A stretch of DNA of 64,000 bases from Oryzias latipes (taxonomy: Eukaryota > Chordata > Actinopteri > Beloniformes > Adrianichthyidae), in assembly GCF_002234675.1 (NCBI RefSeq), contig NC_019881.2, positions 17,424,494 to 17,488,493 of the forward strand, in the 5' to 3' direction. Made by a program: the position numbers and the translations under genes. Numbering within the stretch: the stretch's first letter is position 1; the number at the start of each line of letters is the position of its first letter. The notes under the pieces were generated by a model. That model searched no databases. It saw only the letters and a list, made by a program, of their open reading frames with translations, and was not told the origin of the DNA. Positions 12,254 to 22,276 of this stretch are shown here, one piece after another.

Positions 12254-12545
12254 AAGACCATACAGACACTTTACGCCTTAGCCAAAGAAAAGAATGAAGA
12301 CAAAGATTTGTAGTTTTGAAAAATAGCAGTGACAGGGACAACAGCCCATGCAGAAATGTTCCTCCTAGTTGGTGTTATGAAAGGGAGCAGTGCTAGACTG
12401 TTGATCTGTGAATTTAAATGCACACTAATTCTGCACTGTACTTTCTTATTCGGTTATTTTCATTGAGATTTGGTGCCAGAAGTGTTAAAAAAGATGCAAA
12501 AAAAATTTGTGAGCACTCCTTTGTTTATCTGTTACTTTTTCGTAG

Positions 12546-12551
12546 AATAAA
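12546..12551 (+). terminator. Putative polyadenylation signal of ckap4
   Basis: A canonical AATAAA lies about 290 bases after the ckap4 stop codon and before a copy of the TTAA element family. It is the first canonical hexamer in the 3' flank on this strand. Confidence 0.6.
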
Positions 12552-12589
12552 AAGAAATCTTGACTAAAATCCTCCGTTTTTATTTTTTT

Positions 12590-13035
12590 ACTAAATTTTT
12601 TATTATCATTACGGCATTTGTGGCCAAAATAAAAAATCGGTGTTGTATCTAGGACATGGTTTCTGCTGAGCAGCAGGAACCATTCCTCTGCGTTGTAGGT
12701 GGGACCGTTATTTTGGAGCAACCCCTCTCTGTTTCTGAGAGCTCTCTGTTTACATCTCTTCCCACTAGTTTACAGCCCCTCACACCCCCAACCCAGCATT
12801 AGCTGTGCAAAAAAAATGGCAAACAATATTGTAATGCCAGCTCGAACGAGGAAAACAAAGACGTACATGAATCTATTTGTATGCAAGTGGAGAACCAGGG
12901 AGTCTTGAGTCCCGCCCAGCGGATTTTCTACATCACAAATACGATTGAATGAAATACTCATAACAGCTGAATATTCTTTAAATATTTCCATCAGATAAAA
13001 ACACAAACATGATATTCATTGGAGTGGGTCTTTAA
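12590..13035 (-). mobile_element. TTAA-type MITE family, copy C (between ckap4 and ikbip)
   Basis: Reverse orientation. The right end reads TTGGAGTGGGTCTTTAA; the left end is eroded. It contains CTAGTTTACAGCCCCTCACA and the block ATGGCAAACAATATTG, the counterpart of the start of the P2X7-tail-like frame in copies A and G, here broken by small deletions. It fills most of the gap between the convergent ckap4 and ikbip 3' ends. Confidence 0.75.
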
Positions 13036-13370
13036 AAAAGTGTTTATTCATCCGTGGAGACAGAAAACCAGATCAGCAGCTTCAACTGCTGCAGTTAAAT
13101 CAATGTTTTCAGCTCCATAACTTCTCATTAGGTGCTAAGAACAGGTTTCTCTCTTTCAGGTGTTCTCTTTCCTAACATCAATCGTCTGTTGGAGGAAATA
13201 ATTGTTGCCTGAAGGCAGAGGTAGAATCATACCAGTAGAAATAACGCAAGCCGTCCATCCGACAGAACAGGGGTTCCAAGTCTTGCAGCAGCTTGAGTAA
13301 GGTTGGGAATGTGTGCTCAGGTGTGTGCACGAGTCAGAACCCAAGTTTAGTTTTGATTTTTTTATTACAT

Positions 13371-13376
13371 TTAACC
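13371..13376 (-). terminator. Putative polyadenylation signal of the long-tail ikbip isoform
   Basis: TTTATT on the plus strand (AATAAA on the minus strand), about 30 bases after the stop at 13405. A second TTTATT lies at 13043-13048. Confidence 0.45.
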
Positions 13377-13404
13377 AGAACAGATGACATCTGAGCAAAA
13401 ATGT

Positions 13405-16400
13405 TTACGTTTTCTTGTGCATATCTCCAATATCGGCTATTTTGCTGACCTGCTTCGCTGTAGCGTTTAAATCCCCTCCCACTGCTGTCAGGTTTGATAA
13501 GTTCTGCCGAAGCTCTGCGATCTCCTGCTCTCTTTTTAGAAGATCCTCCGCCAAGCGCCCAATTCGAAGAGTTAGATCTGACAGCTGAGGGTCAAATGCC
13601 CCAAAGTCTCTCTTCATTGTAGCCACCCTTGGTTTCAGATCCGCCGCAAACGTTGCTGTTCTGATGAGGCGGGCACGACCGCTCTCCAGCTCCCTCAAAC
13701 GCTCCGACACCTGCGCGTCGGCGGCGGCGAGCTCCGGGATGCGTTTGCGCAGCTTCTCTATGGCCTGAGAGTTGCGTTCGCTCGCAGATCGGAGGCTGGA
13801 GATGCGGTCGATGCTGCTGGCCAGCACGTCTCCGATGCGCTTGATCATGCCGTGCTCCACCTGAGTGCTCTGGCTCTCTAGATCTCCCACTTTAGTCAGC
13901 AGAGACTCCAATTCGGACCGGAGACCATCCATCCTGCGCACGTCCGTCCTGACGGACGACACCTAGAGAGGCGGGCAGGACGTTTGTCAAAAAAAGAACA
14001 TTTCCATCAGAGATGCTTCCACAGCTTTCAAAAGGGCAAATATTTCAAAATGTATGAAGTTTCTTTTTTTCAAATTTTGGAGGGACTAAAACCTTGTTGA
14101 CGAAGTCCTTTGTGATGGCTGAGGTTCGAGCCTCAATTTGCTCAACAGCGCCCCGCAGTGATGTCATGCTGCTCTGAAGCTGCGCTCGCTTTTCCGTCAG
14201 ACCGGACGCCCACTCCTTCAGACGTCCCACATCCTGCTCCAGGGCCTCTAGCTGAGGCCGCACCGGCCCCTGCTGACCCTCAAGAGCCGCCAGCATCTGT
14301 TGGACCCTTTCACACTGAAACCAGACGGAAAGAAACCTCCTGAAGTCACCAAACCTAGAACAGATTTAAGTGATATCTGCCAATAAAAATTATGGAATGA
14401 GCCAGGAAACAAAGTTAAGATGATTTTCTTTAATTTAAGTTTAAAAAAACACAACTTCAAAAAAGAGAAAAAAAGTTCAGATGCACAAAAGAAGAAGAAT
14501 TCATCAAAACAATATCAACCTAAAACACATTTTTTGGCATCTGAATCATATTTTAGACATTTTTTAAATTAAAATCCTTGCAAAAGACTAACTAGGGTAT
14601 AAAGTTTGACTGACTCTAACAAAACTTCAATTTTGAATACTTTTATGTGAAAATATTTATTCAGAGGGGGGTTCAGTTGTTTTGTCCAAGTCTTCTTCCT
14701 TCCACTCCTCCTCTTCATCATCCCATTCTTCTACATCTAATGTGTCAGACTCCCCTTGGCTCTCAGCCCTACTCTCTCTCAGCACCGTGGTGAGTTCACG
14801 GACCGCCTCTTTAATAACAGACAACTCATTTTTCATCTTCAGAATGCTGTTCTGAGCGTGCAGAGAGTCCAGCTCTTGTCTGATCTGGAGGATTTCATTC
14901 AGCGCTTTCAGCATGTTGTCCTCGGTCCCGAACACCTGCAGGGTCACTTCTTCCAGCCTCTTCTCAGCCCCGCTCAGATCTTCGCTCAGCTTCAGGATGG
15001 AGCGAACTGCCTCTTCTACCTGCGGCAGGTGTTGCTCGCACTCCTGTGCCCGCGGGATGTGCTCCTCCAGCTGTGAGCTCAGCTCAGCCTCCCTTTTGGT
15101 CAGACTGCTGATCTGCTCCTCCAGTTTGTGAACCTGCTTGGTGTTCCAGTCCAGCTGAGCTTGTGCTCGCTTGACGTCGTCCTCCTCAGTGCGCTCCAGA
15201 GCTCGGCTGTTCCTCTTCGTACTGTCTTCGAGCTCATTCAGCTTTTCTGCCAGCAACCGGGCCCTCCGCTCAGCCTCGTTCACCCGCTCGGTCGCTGCGG
15301 CGTGGGACTCTCGCGACTCGTCCTTGAGGGCAGACAGGTCGGAGTTGACGGCAGCCAGCTTCTCCTGCCAGGTCTCTGTCACATTGAGGAAGTGGGCGTT
15401 GACGGCTTGCAGGTCGCGGGAGGCGGAGTTCTCGTCCGCCTGCATGGCCATGACGGTCGCGTGGAGGCTGGCGATGTCCTGCTGGAGTCTTGTTGCCATG
15501 GAGACGGTGGACAGGGCATCATGAAGGTCGTCTTCGGAGGCAGCAAGCTGCAGCCGCAACACAAAACAGGAGGCCTTTTCAGGAGCTCAATGGGCCTTAA
15601 AGTGTGAACAACTTTTGAGAGAATTTCGGTTTTTGTTTGGATGTAGAAAGACTCATAAATGTATAGTTTTGTCCAACATGTCTTTCAGTTTAATGGATTT
15701 ATATAGGTTAATATTATTTAAAATAAAGAGTAAATCTGCTGAATTAAACTTTAAGAGCATAATTTCACTCTTTCTTATGTTTAACTATTAAGAAGAAGAC
15801 GCCCCTCCCTGGTCGTCTAGTTTGTTCAAAAGTGACACATAGGATGAAGAATTTAAATTATTTAGTGATTTAAAATCAGTGTGTTTTTCTTCTTTGTCAT
15901 GCTTTTTTTTCTGGCTGCTGTAACTTATACTCCGGAGCGACCTGGATGTTCACCTTTTGGCTTATCCCGTCAGGGGTCCCCACTGGTGGTGTGGCAAAGA
16001 GTTTTGTTTGGTTTTTTTTACGCTGGATGCCCTTCCTGACACCACCCTGTGTTTCAACACCTTGGGAGACCCAGACACAGTTCGGCAGCAGCATGGAGGA
16101 CATGCATAAGGACCTCTGGTCCGAAAAACACGGATTTTTAAGATTTAAATGGCTGTAAATCAGGAGCAGACGAAAAAATGCTGTGGGATAAAAAAAAGAT
16201 TGTGATCCTGACGTAAAAAATACGCTGTAAACTGTGCAGCTGGATATTTCAGATATTGCTCGCCATTCTTGCTGCACCGCTAATGTTAGGTTGGGGGTGT
16301 GAGGGACTGTAAGCTAGTGGGAGAGTGTAAACAGAGAGCTCTCAGCAAAGGTCCTGCCTACGGGTCAGAGGTGAATTTCTCATGAACTCCTGCTGCTCTG

Positions 16401-18803
16401 TAGAAACTATATCCTAGAAAACAACACCGGTTTTTGCCTAAAAAAATGGAATACTTGTGATTAAAAGACCACTAGGAAAGCTTTTAAAATAGCTTAAAAG
16501 CATGATTTAAATCTTCATCCATAAATCAGTAGCGGTTTTAGGCACGGGCCGTCCGGGCGGTGGCCTGGGGCGGAAAACTGAAGGGGGGCGGCACCGGCGG
16601 CTCAGCCCTTGTAAAATATTATATGCACCACTATTGGTTTACTTATGTCACAGTTTGTGAGTTTGTAACAGCCTGAACCTGGCCGCGCCGCCGCCCTCGC
16701 CCCGCAGCTGTGCGCTCTCCTGTCTTTGAGAAGTAGACACAAATGTGTGTGAAGAAGAAGGGAGAGGGCGCGGGTGGAGCACGGAGCGCCACCGCGTTTG
16801 CGCATGCCCAAAACCTGGCGGGCTCATCTTTCAGGGGAGGCGACGGTCGCGGGCTTGATGAAGAAAATAAAAGTAAAAACTGCGACTGCGCCGTCATGTA
16901 GCGAATCAGCGCCCCTGGCTGTAGCTGCACGCGCTCCTGCTGGAAATGTGTGAAGAAAGGGGGGGGGGGGGGGGGGGGGGGGGCTGCGGGGAATCAGTTC
17001 AATTGTGGGACGCTTCCAAATTAAGTGGCTAGGTGGGGACAAGGGCGGGGGTTTGAATCTACTTTATAAAACCTTTTTATAAGTCAGTCATAAGGGGACA
17101 TTCTATAACCTACACTTTAATAAAGGTATAGAAAATATATTCTGCTTTTTTTGGGTTAATTTTGTGTTAAATGCCCAAATGAAAAAATGGCAACACAAAA
17201 CAATGCTGTCACTAAGGTGACAGTTGGTTCAGTCGACGGACTTGATGTCTTCTTCGTGACGTGAGGACATTTATGCCAAACAAACGCCAAAAACATCTAA
17301 AATATGGAGAAAAAAAGGTCAAAGCCATCTGGTGCCCAATTTAGAAAGAAAAGAAAAGAAGAAGAGGAGAAAAGAGATAAAGAAAAGGGTAAGTCCTCAC
17401 AGCTTCATGCATGTCTTTTCTAAATTCTAATGCTACCTGCCCTACAACAACGTTGCCGATGAAAACTTTATTTTGGTCGATGACCAACACTGAAGTAGGC
17501 CCAAATGTTGCAAATAGCGTCATTTTTTTTTTTTTAGATTTTATTCTTAAAAATTTGCTCTGCCTTAACTTGTAACATTAGTTATGATTCATGTGTCTGT
17601 CTGCTCTGCTGTAACACAAAGGTTTTGTTGTGTTTTGCTGTTGTATACTAGTTCATAATGTTAAAAAAGCTGTGATGGTTACACAGCATGCTGCTGCTGC
17701 CATAAGATGCTAATGGGGCAAATAATTTGAGATTGGTCTTAAATTTAATAATCGTTTGTGGCAGCCTAAACGTTTTCCCAATGTTTTTTTGACATTTAAC
17801 TGGGGATTTAGGGGTTAATTTTGAGCCTGCATATGAAGTTTATTTTTTATTTGTTTTACAAATGTGGGATTATATTTTTAGCCAATAGAATTTCCATAAA
17901 TCTGTAGGTAGTTTTAAAAATGAATATTTACCATTTACTGCAAATCTATGGGGACAAAACATAATTCAACAGGTCATAACTAAAAATTTTCCAATCAAAG
18001 GATTGAAGACGGAAAACATAAGCTAATTTTTCTTCTCTGAAGTAGAGATCGATATAGAACATGACAATTTAAATTTCCAATTCATAAATGTTTTTAAAAT
18101 ATTTATTTTATATTATTTATTTAATATTGATTTAATATTTCTTAGCTAACTGTATTTTTGCCATGCTTATGGTCTTTTATTTTTTGTGTTCTGATAACTA
18201 TTATAATGCTGTTCAGAATTCTGACATCTTTTGTATCCACTTCTTAATTTCAATGACAATATAACATGTCAGTTGACAAAGACAAACAAAGTTCTGTTGT
18301 GACTATGGGGGGGGAGGGGGGGGCCTGGGGAGGGTCTCGCCCGGGGAGTAATTCAGGGTAGAACCGCCACTGCCATAAATTGAAATGAAAGATTCACCTT
18401 CTCAGAAACTGTGATGATCTTCTCCTCCATGACCAAGAGGCTGGACGTTTTCTCGTGAAGAAACTTGTAGTTTTCTTCAATTTGAGAAAAACTCTCGTTC
18501 TGCTGCAGCACCGCCCTAAACCAAAGAGGAAAGGTCTTCAGAGACGCAAAGGAATGTAAAAATAAAATAAGTCATTAAAACTTGTTAACGGACTTACCAG
18601 CTTAAAGCTCCGCAGACTGCAAACAGGAAAGCGCAAATTAAACTTTTAATGTCGGGAACCGAGGAGTTTTTGTTTGGTCTCGAGTTGTGAGCTTCCTCCG
18701 TCCTCGAAGCTTCATTTCTGCAGGTCGTGGGCGATGTTTCTGTAGGTTCGGCGCTTTGTTTCTTTGCCTGCGCCTTTTTTCTCTGCTTAACTTCAGTAGA
18801 CAT
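13405..18803 (-). CDS. ikbip: IKBKB-interacting protein, with two alternative 3' ends
   Basis: Common exons are 18803-18598 and 18515-18398 (108 codons). They give a basic Ser/Thr/Lys-rich N-terminus, a membrane segment (about LICAFLFAVCGALSWAVL) and the start of a coiled coil ending VSEK. Isoform 1 continues into one long exon, 15547-14657 (296 codons plus stop; total 404 residues). It contains LLAEKLNELEDSTKRN and NSILKMKNELSVIKE, matching human IKBIP (LEDSTLRN, NSILKMQNELDILKE). Isoform 2 instead uses 14314-14093 (74 codons) and 13962-13405 (185 codons; total 367 residues). Its SSIDRISSLR and LKPRVATMKRDF, and DLTLRIGRLAEDLL, match the alternative human C-terminus. All junctions keep phase 0. 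In mammals the protein is ER-associated, pro-apoptotic, p53-inducible and binds IKK-beta. The tail of isoform 1 is unusually acidic (EEWDDEEEEW). The gene is convergent with ckap4. Confidence 0.93.
14093..14314 (-). CDS. ikbip: ikbip alternative exon 3b
   Basis: A 74-codon exon in phase 0 on both sides: acceptor TTTCAG before TGTGAAAGGGTCC, donor AAG/GTTTTA (weak +3 to +6). It encodes coiled coil (CERVQQMLAALEG to TSAITKDFVNK). It must be skipped when the long exon 14657-15547 is used as the terminal exon. The donor weakness suggests the switch could be regulated, but this is inference. Confidence 0.8.
15940..16095 (+). repeat. Interspersed repeat fragment (AGGGGTC.CCACTG ... CTGGATGCCCTTCCTGAC type)
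   Basis: CTTATCCCGTCAGGGGTCCC and, further on, TTTTTTACGCTGGATGCCC with TTCCTGAC, form a pair of blocks that recurs widely in fish genomes. A second fragment of the first block is at 57785-57836. Family name not assigned. It lies in the ikbip intron upstream of the long terminal exon. Confidence 0.55.
16125..16497 (+). mobile_element. TTAA-type MITE family, copy D (5' truncated)
   Basis: Contains AAATCAGGAGCAGACGAAAA, GGTTGGGGGTGTGAGGGACT, GTAAGCTAGTGGGAGAG and TAAAAGACCACTAGGAAAGC, all shared with copies E and H. The 5' end is missing and the 3' end is degraded. The next transposon starts 30 bp further on. Confidence 0.75.
16527..18372 (+). mobile_element. 1.85-kb hAT element with transposase first-exon remnant, in ikbip intron
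   Basis: Left end CAGTAGCGGTTTTAGG and right end GAACCGCCACTG form inverted termini (CAGTRGCGGTT). An 8-bp direct repeat, CCATAAAT, flanks it at 16519-16526 and 18373-18380, diagnostic of hAT insertion. At about 17304 an ATG opens MEKKRSKPSGAQFRKKRKEE followed by a GTAAGT donor. This resembles the first exon of ZMYM1-like hAT transposases (a KPSGAxxRK pattern, from memory). The rest of the transposase is absent, so the element is an internally deleted derivative. It contains a long poly-G tract near 16959-16983. Confidence 0.85.
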
Positions 18804-21800
18804 TTTTTTTATTTTGATTTTCCGACACTCGTTCTGGCCTTTGAACTAATCTCAGCAGACAACAGGAGGGTGAAAATAAAAAAGCGAACTACCCGCAAAG
18901 TTTTCGTTTAAAGTGAATATTTAGGCACGTATACACGTTCATAATGTTTCAACAAGTAAATCAGATAAATTAACGGTTTAACTTGATTTCCGTTACCACA
19001 GCTTGAGCTGTATTCCAGTCCTGCAGTAAAAAAAAAAGTTGCCTTCAAGTGCTGTAGTGATAGCTCAGCTACTGCTTTTACAAAAGTCACTAAGTTCATA
19101 TATTTAAAAACCCATAGTTTCATGTATCATTCAAAACACAACTCCTTTATTAACCAATATCAACTCTTTAAATAAATATATTTAAATTTTACAGAATTTA
19201 CTGCAAAACCAGTTATGTACAACTAAGTTCCGATATTGGCACTGAACCATGAACGCATCTCCCAGCCACGTAGGCGGCTGCCAGGATTTGCCCTAAATTA
19301 GGCACGCTCATTATTATTATTATTTTTTACTCTTGTTATTTTTTTAAAACAGTGATTAGAAAATGACTGTTTGCAAATTGGCGAAAAAGTTGTTGGAATA
19401 ATTATTAATTAGTTAAATAATTTAATGAAGCATATTTTGAGTTCTCACTTTTCCAGATTACCACACCTTAGAACACATTTTTAAAATAACTTTCATTAAA
19501 TATTTATGATAAATTCAATATTGCTTGGAAAATTTACCAATTGGTTATTTAAATATATAATTAGGACTTAAATAAAGGGATTCTTTAAATGGTAACAATA
19601 TTTTTTGTAGTACTTTATAACCATTTAAACTTTACAGTTATCACTTCAATAATTGTTTAATTCTGCCCAGTATATTATGACATACAAAAGTAACGCTGGT
19701 AGTTTAGTGTGATATTAACTCAAATTAGTATTTTGTGTGCAGAAATTTGTTTTTGTGGCCACAAGACGGTATTTTAGTATCTTCACTTCCTGCTACAAAA
19801 TTGTGGCCAGAAAATACTAGTTTGTGTTTGCAAAATGCTAATTTGTGCAAACAAAATGCTAATAAAATGCCCATTTGTGGCCACAAAATATTAAATTGTT
19901 GCCACAAATTACTAACTTGGGCAGACAAAATACTAATTAGTGGCCACAAATGATTCATATGAGGGAACTTTTTTTAATGTCATGTCCAGGGCTCCGTAGA
20001 ATGGAAATATTGATATAGATTAAAAATTGTAAAAACAAAAATGTGATGAAAATCTAAAGTTTGGACTGAGTAACCACCTATACTGATGAACTCCTTTATA
20101 GCTTAAGAAAAAGACTACAAATCAGCTTCAACACAGAATTGATCTTCCAAATAACATAATGTCAAGTAAAACTCTGCTTTTGATACCAACTACAACAGTA
20201 GTGTTACCTGAAAGTCTCCTGGAAAATGAAGGAAGCGTTGAGAGCTTTTCCCAACACTGAAACCAATGAAGTGATATTACAATCCAGGAGTGATCATGGA
20301 GACGTTTGGTTAGAAGAGTAACCAGGGAAGAAAATAATACTAACCATGGAGGCAACAGTAAAAATCTAAACAGCCTGGAAAAAAATGAAACATCCAGAGA
20401 GGTTACAAAATTTTTAAAAGCGTTTACGGTCACTGCTGTGGTCAAAGATGCTTTAGAATTAAAAATGTAGGTTCCAGTTTGTCAGAAAATGCTTCATTTT
20501 TATTTCAAAAACACTCAGGAGGACCCATATTGATAAATAAATCAAACATACATTTTATCATGACAGTTTTTATTTTAGTAAACCAAGGACCGACAACAAA
20601 GTTCCATAAAAAAGAAATTTTATTTGAGGTGGATTTTTTTTGGTTCTCTTGAGCAGGGACGCTTATCACTGAAATCTTCTCAGTAATAGAATAAATAAAA
20701 ATAAAAATAAATGTAAAATCTTCTAGCCTTTTACACTCTGTTTGCAGTTGGGGTACTGAGCCGTGATCTCTTTATGTTTCAGCACTAAAATAAAGAAACA
20801 AAAGTGGAAAGTTTTTACTTCTTTTTAAATATCTACACAGTTTTTCAAAAGTAAACAATGCCAAAAAAGTACCAAGAGCTTGTAATCATCCCACTATGCT
20901 CGGTTGGAGTAAAAGAATCATCTTCACATTGTTGAATCCTAACTATATTCTGTTGACTTTGGTTTACTCCATAAAAACTCAACAATTTTCATAAAATAGA
21001 AACCAGGAATAAATAGAACGTCATGGTCTGCCCATCTGCTAATTAAAGAAACATGCTCCTTCAATTGCATAAATCTGAAATCAACAAAGCAGCTGATTCA
21101 AAGGAATAATTCTGTTCTCTACCAATAAATACAACAATAACAATCTTTTTGAAACTGGACTATATGTTTATCTTTGTGATAAAGTTAAACCTTTTAACAG
21201 AAGAGTCCAAATAACCATCCTTTAGTGGTTATTAAAGAAACTACAGAAATTAAAGGATTTATATATAAATTTAGAGGAAATTTGCAATACAAACTTGTAA
21301 AACTGTGTGATGTTGTCAGTTTCTATACCACACAACTCCCCAAATAACCTAGTATCATTGTACTACCATCCAAAATTTTAATGATGTTTAAAAGTAAAAG
21401 TAATAAGTATTTGAAGACAATGAACAAAGAAAAGAACCCGTCAACTGAAAGGGATAAGGGAGGCGTCTGATTAATAATTCTAATAGCTCTACTCTATTCC
21501 ATCCTGATTATCACTGGTTTCTCTGGAATTATTATTGTTATTGGGGAAACAAATGTCTGCATGTGGATTGAAAGCATATAGTATAAATGAATAGCAGTTA
21601 TTACAAATAAAGTCTTCTATCTAAATATTACTATTTATGTCAATGCAGATGTGAAGTAAAGGCTAAGAACACAAGCTATTTCTTTGGTACAGCTACCATC
21701 TGTACAACCTTTTGGATAAATAAAGCTTTGTAATAAAAAAAAGGCTGCATTTGAAAGAATTGAATAATTTTGTGATCTGAAGAAGCTACATAAGTAATAT

Positions 21801-22276
21801 ACTTGATAAGGAAAAATGCACCGGCCCCGCCAAACTTTTTCAAAAATAAAAGGAGGAGCAAATGTAAGTTCACTTTCGGGACAGAAAGGTCTCATTGAAA
21901 CTTCTGTGAATCCATCATTCAGTTCACTAAAAGGATTGTCTTCATTAGTTGGAGTTTGATCATCCGGAGTTTAAAGTTCTGTCAATCCTCCACTAAACCC
22001 TACGGTCCATAACGGCATTTCCACTTCTTAAACTCAAAGAAAACAAAACAGAATTCAAGTCTTCACAACATGCATCGTTCTTCAGCGTTTCTAGGGGGAA
22101 AACTTCACAAAAGTTCAGAGATTTACTGATTTAAGTGATATTTTTAATGTGTATACATAATCGCTAATAACCAAAACATAAAGAAAGTGTAAATAACTCG
22201 GTAAATCTGATGACTTGCGGTGAAAAATGGTCTCTCCCTGGTGAGTTCCCAAACATCTTCACAAGAGTTTTCCGCT
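18804..22276. other. Intergenic region between ikbip and arfgap3
   Basis: Contains the ikbip promoter just right of 18803, a diverged AT-rich satellite-like block (19722-19955) and the arfgap3 3' flank. No mammalian-type divergent neighbour of IKBIP (APAF1 in human) is visible. A short coding-like stretch on the minus strand at 20729-20788 was considered and left out. This gap is where the 12q-like and 22q-like gene blocks meet. Confidence 0.5.
19722..19955. repeat. Degenerate tandem repeat / imperfect hairpin, ~20-28 bp units
   Basis: Units of the form CTAATTTGTGGCCACAAAA recur about eight to nine times with divergence. GTGGCCACA is itself a palindrome, and the outer ends (TTAGTATTTTGTGTGC and GCAGACAAAATACTAA) are inverted, so the block can fold on itself. 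Both strands are open as artefactual frames because of the repeat. Confidence 0.7.

Noticed and set aside
11527-12261. 244-codon minus-strand open frame opposite ckap4 exon 2
   Set aside because: Ser/Leu-rich shadow of the Glu/Lys/Gln-rich coiled coil on the other strand; the plus-strand CKAP4 match is decisive.
14756-15607. Plus-strand frames opposite the ikbip long exon
   Set aside because: Antisense shadow of coiled-coil coding sequence.
20729-20788. Minus-strand coding-like stretch LKHKEITAQYPNCKQSVKG with TTTTAG acceptor and stop
   Set aside because: Looked like a terminal exon, but no upstream exons fit between it and arfgap3, and arfgap3 itself ends properly at 22277 (DHYNS). Likely chance; worth a transcript check.
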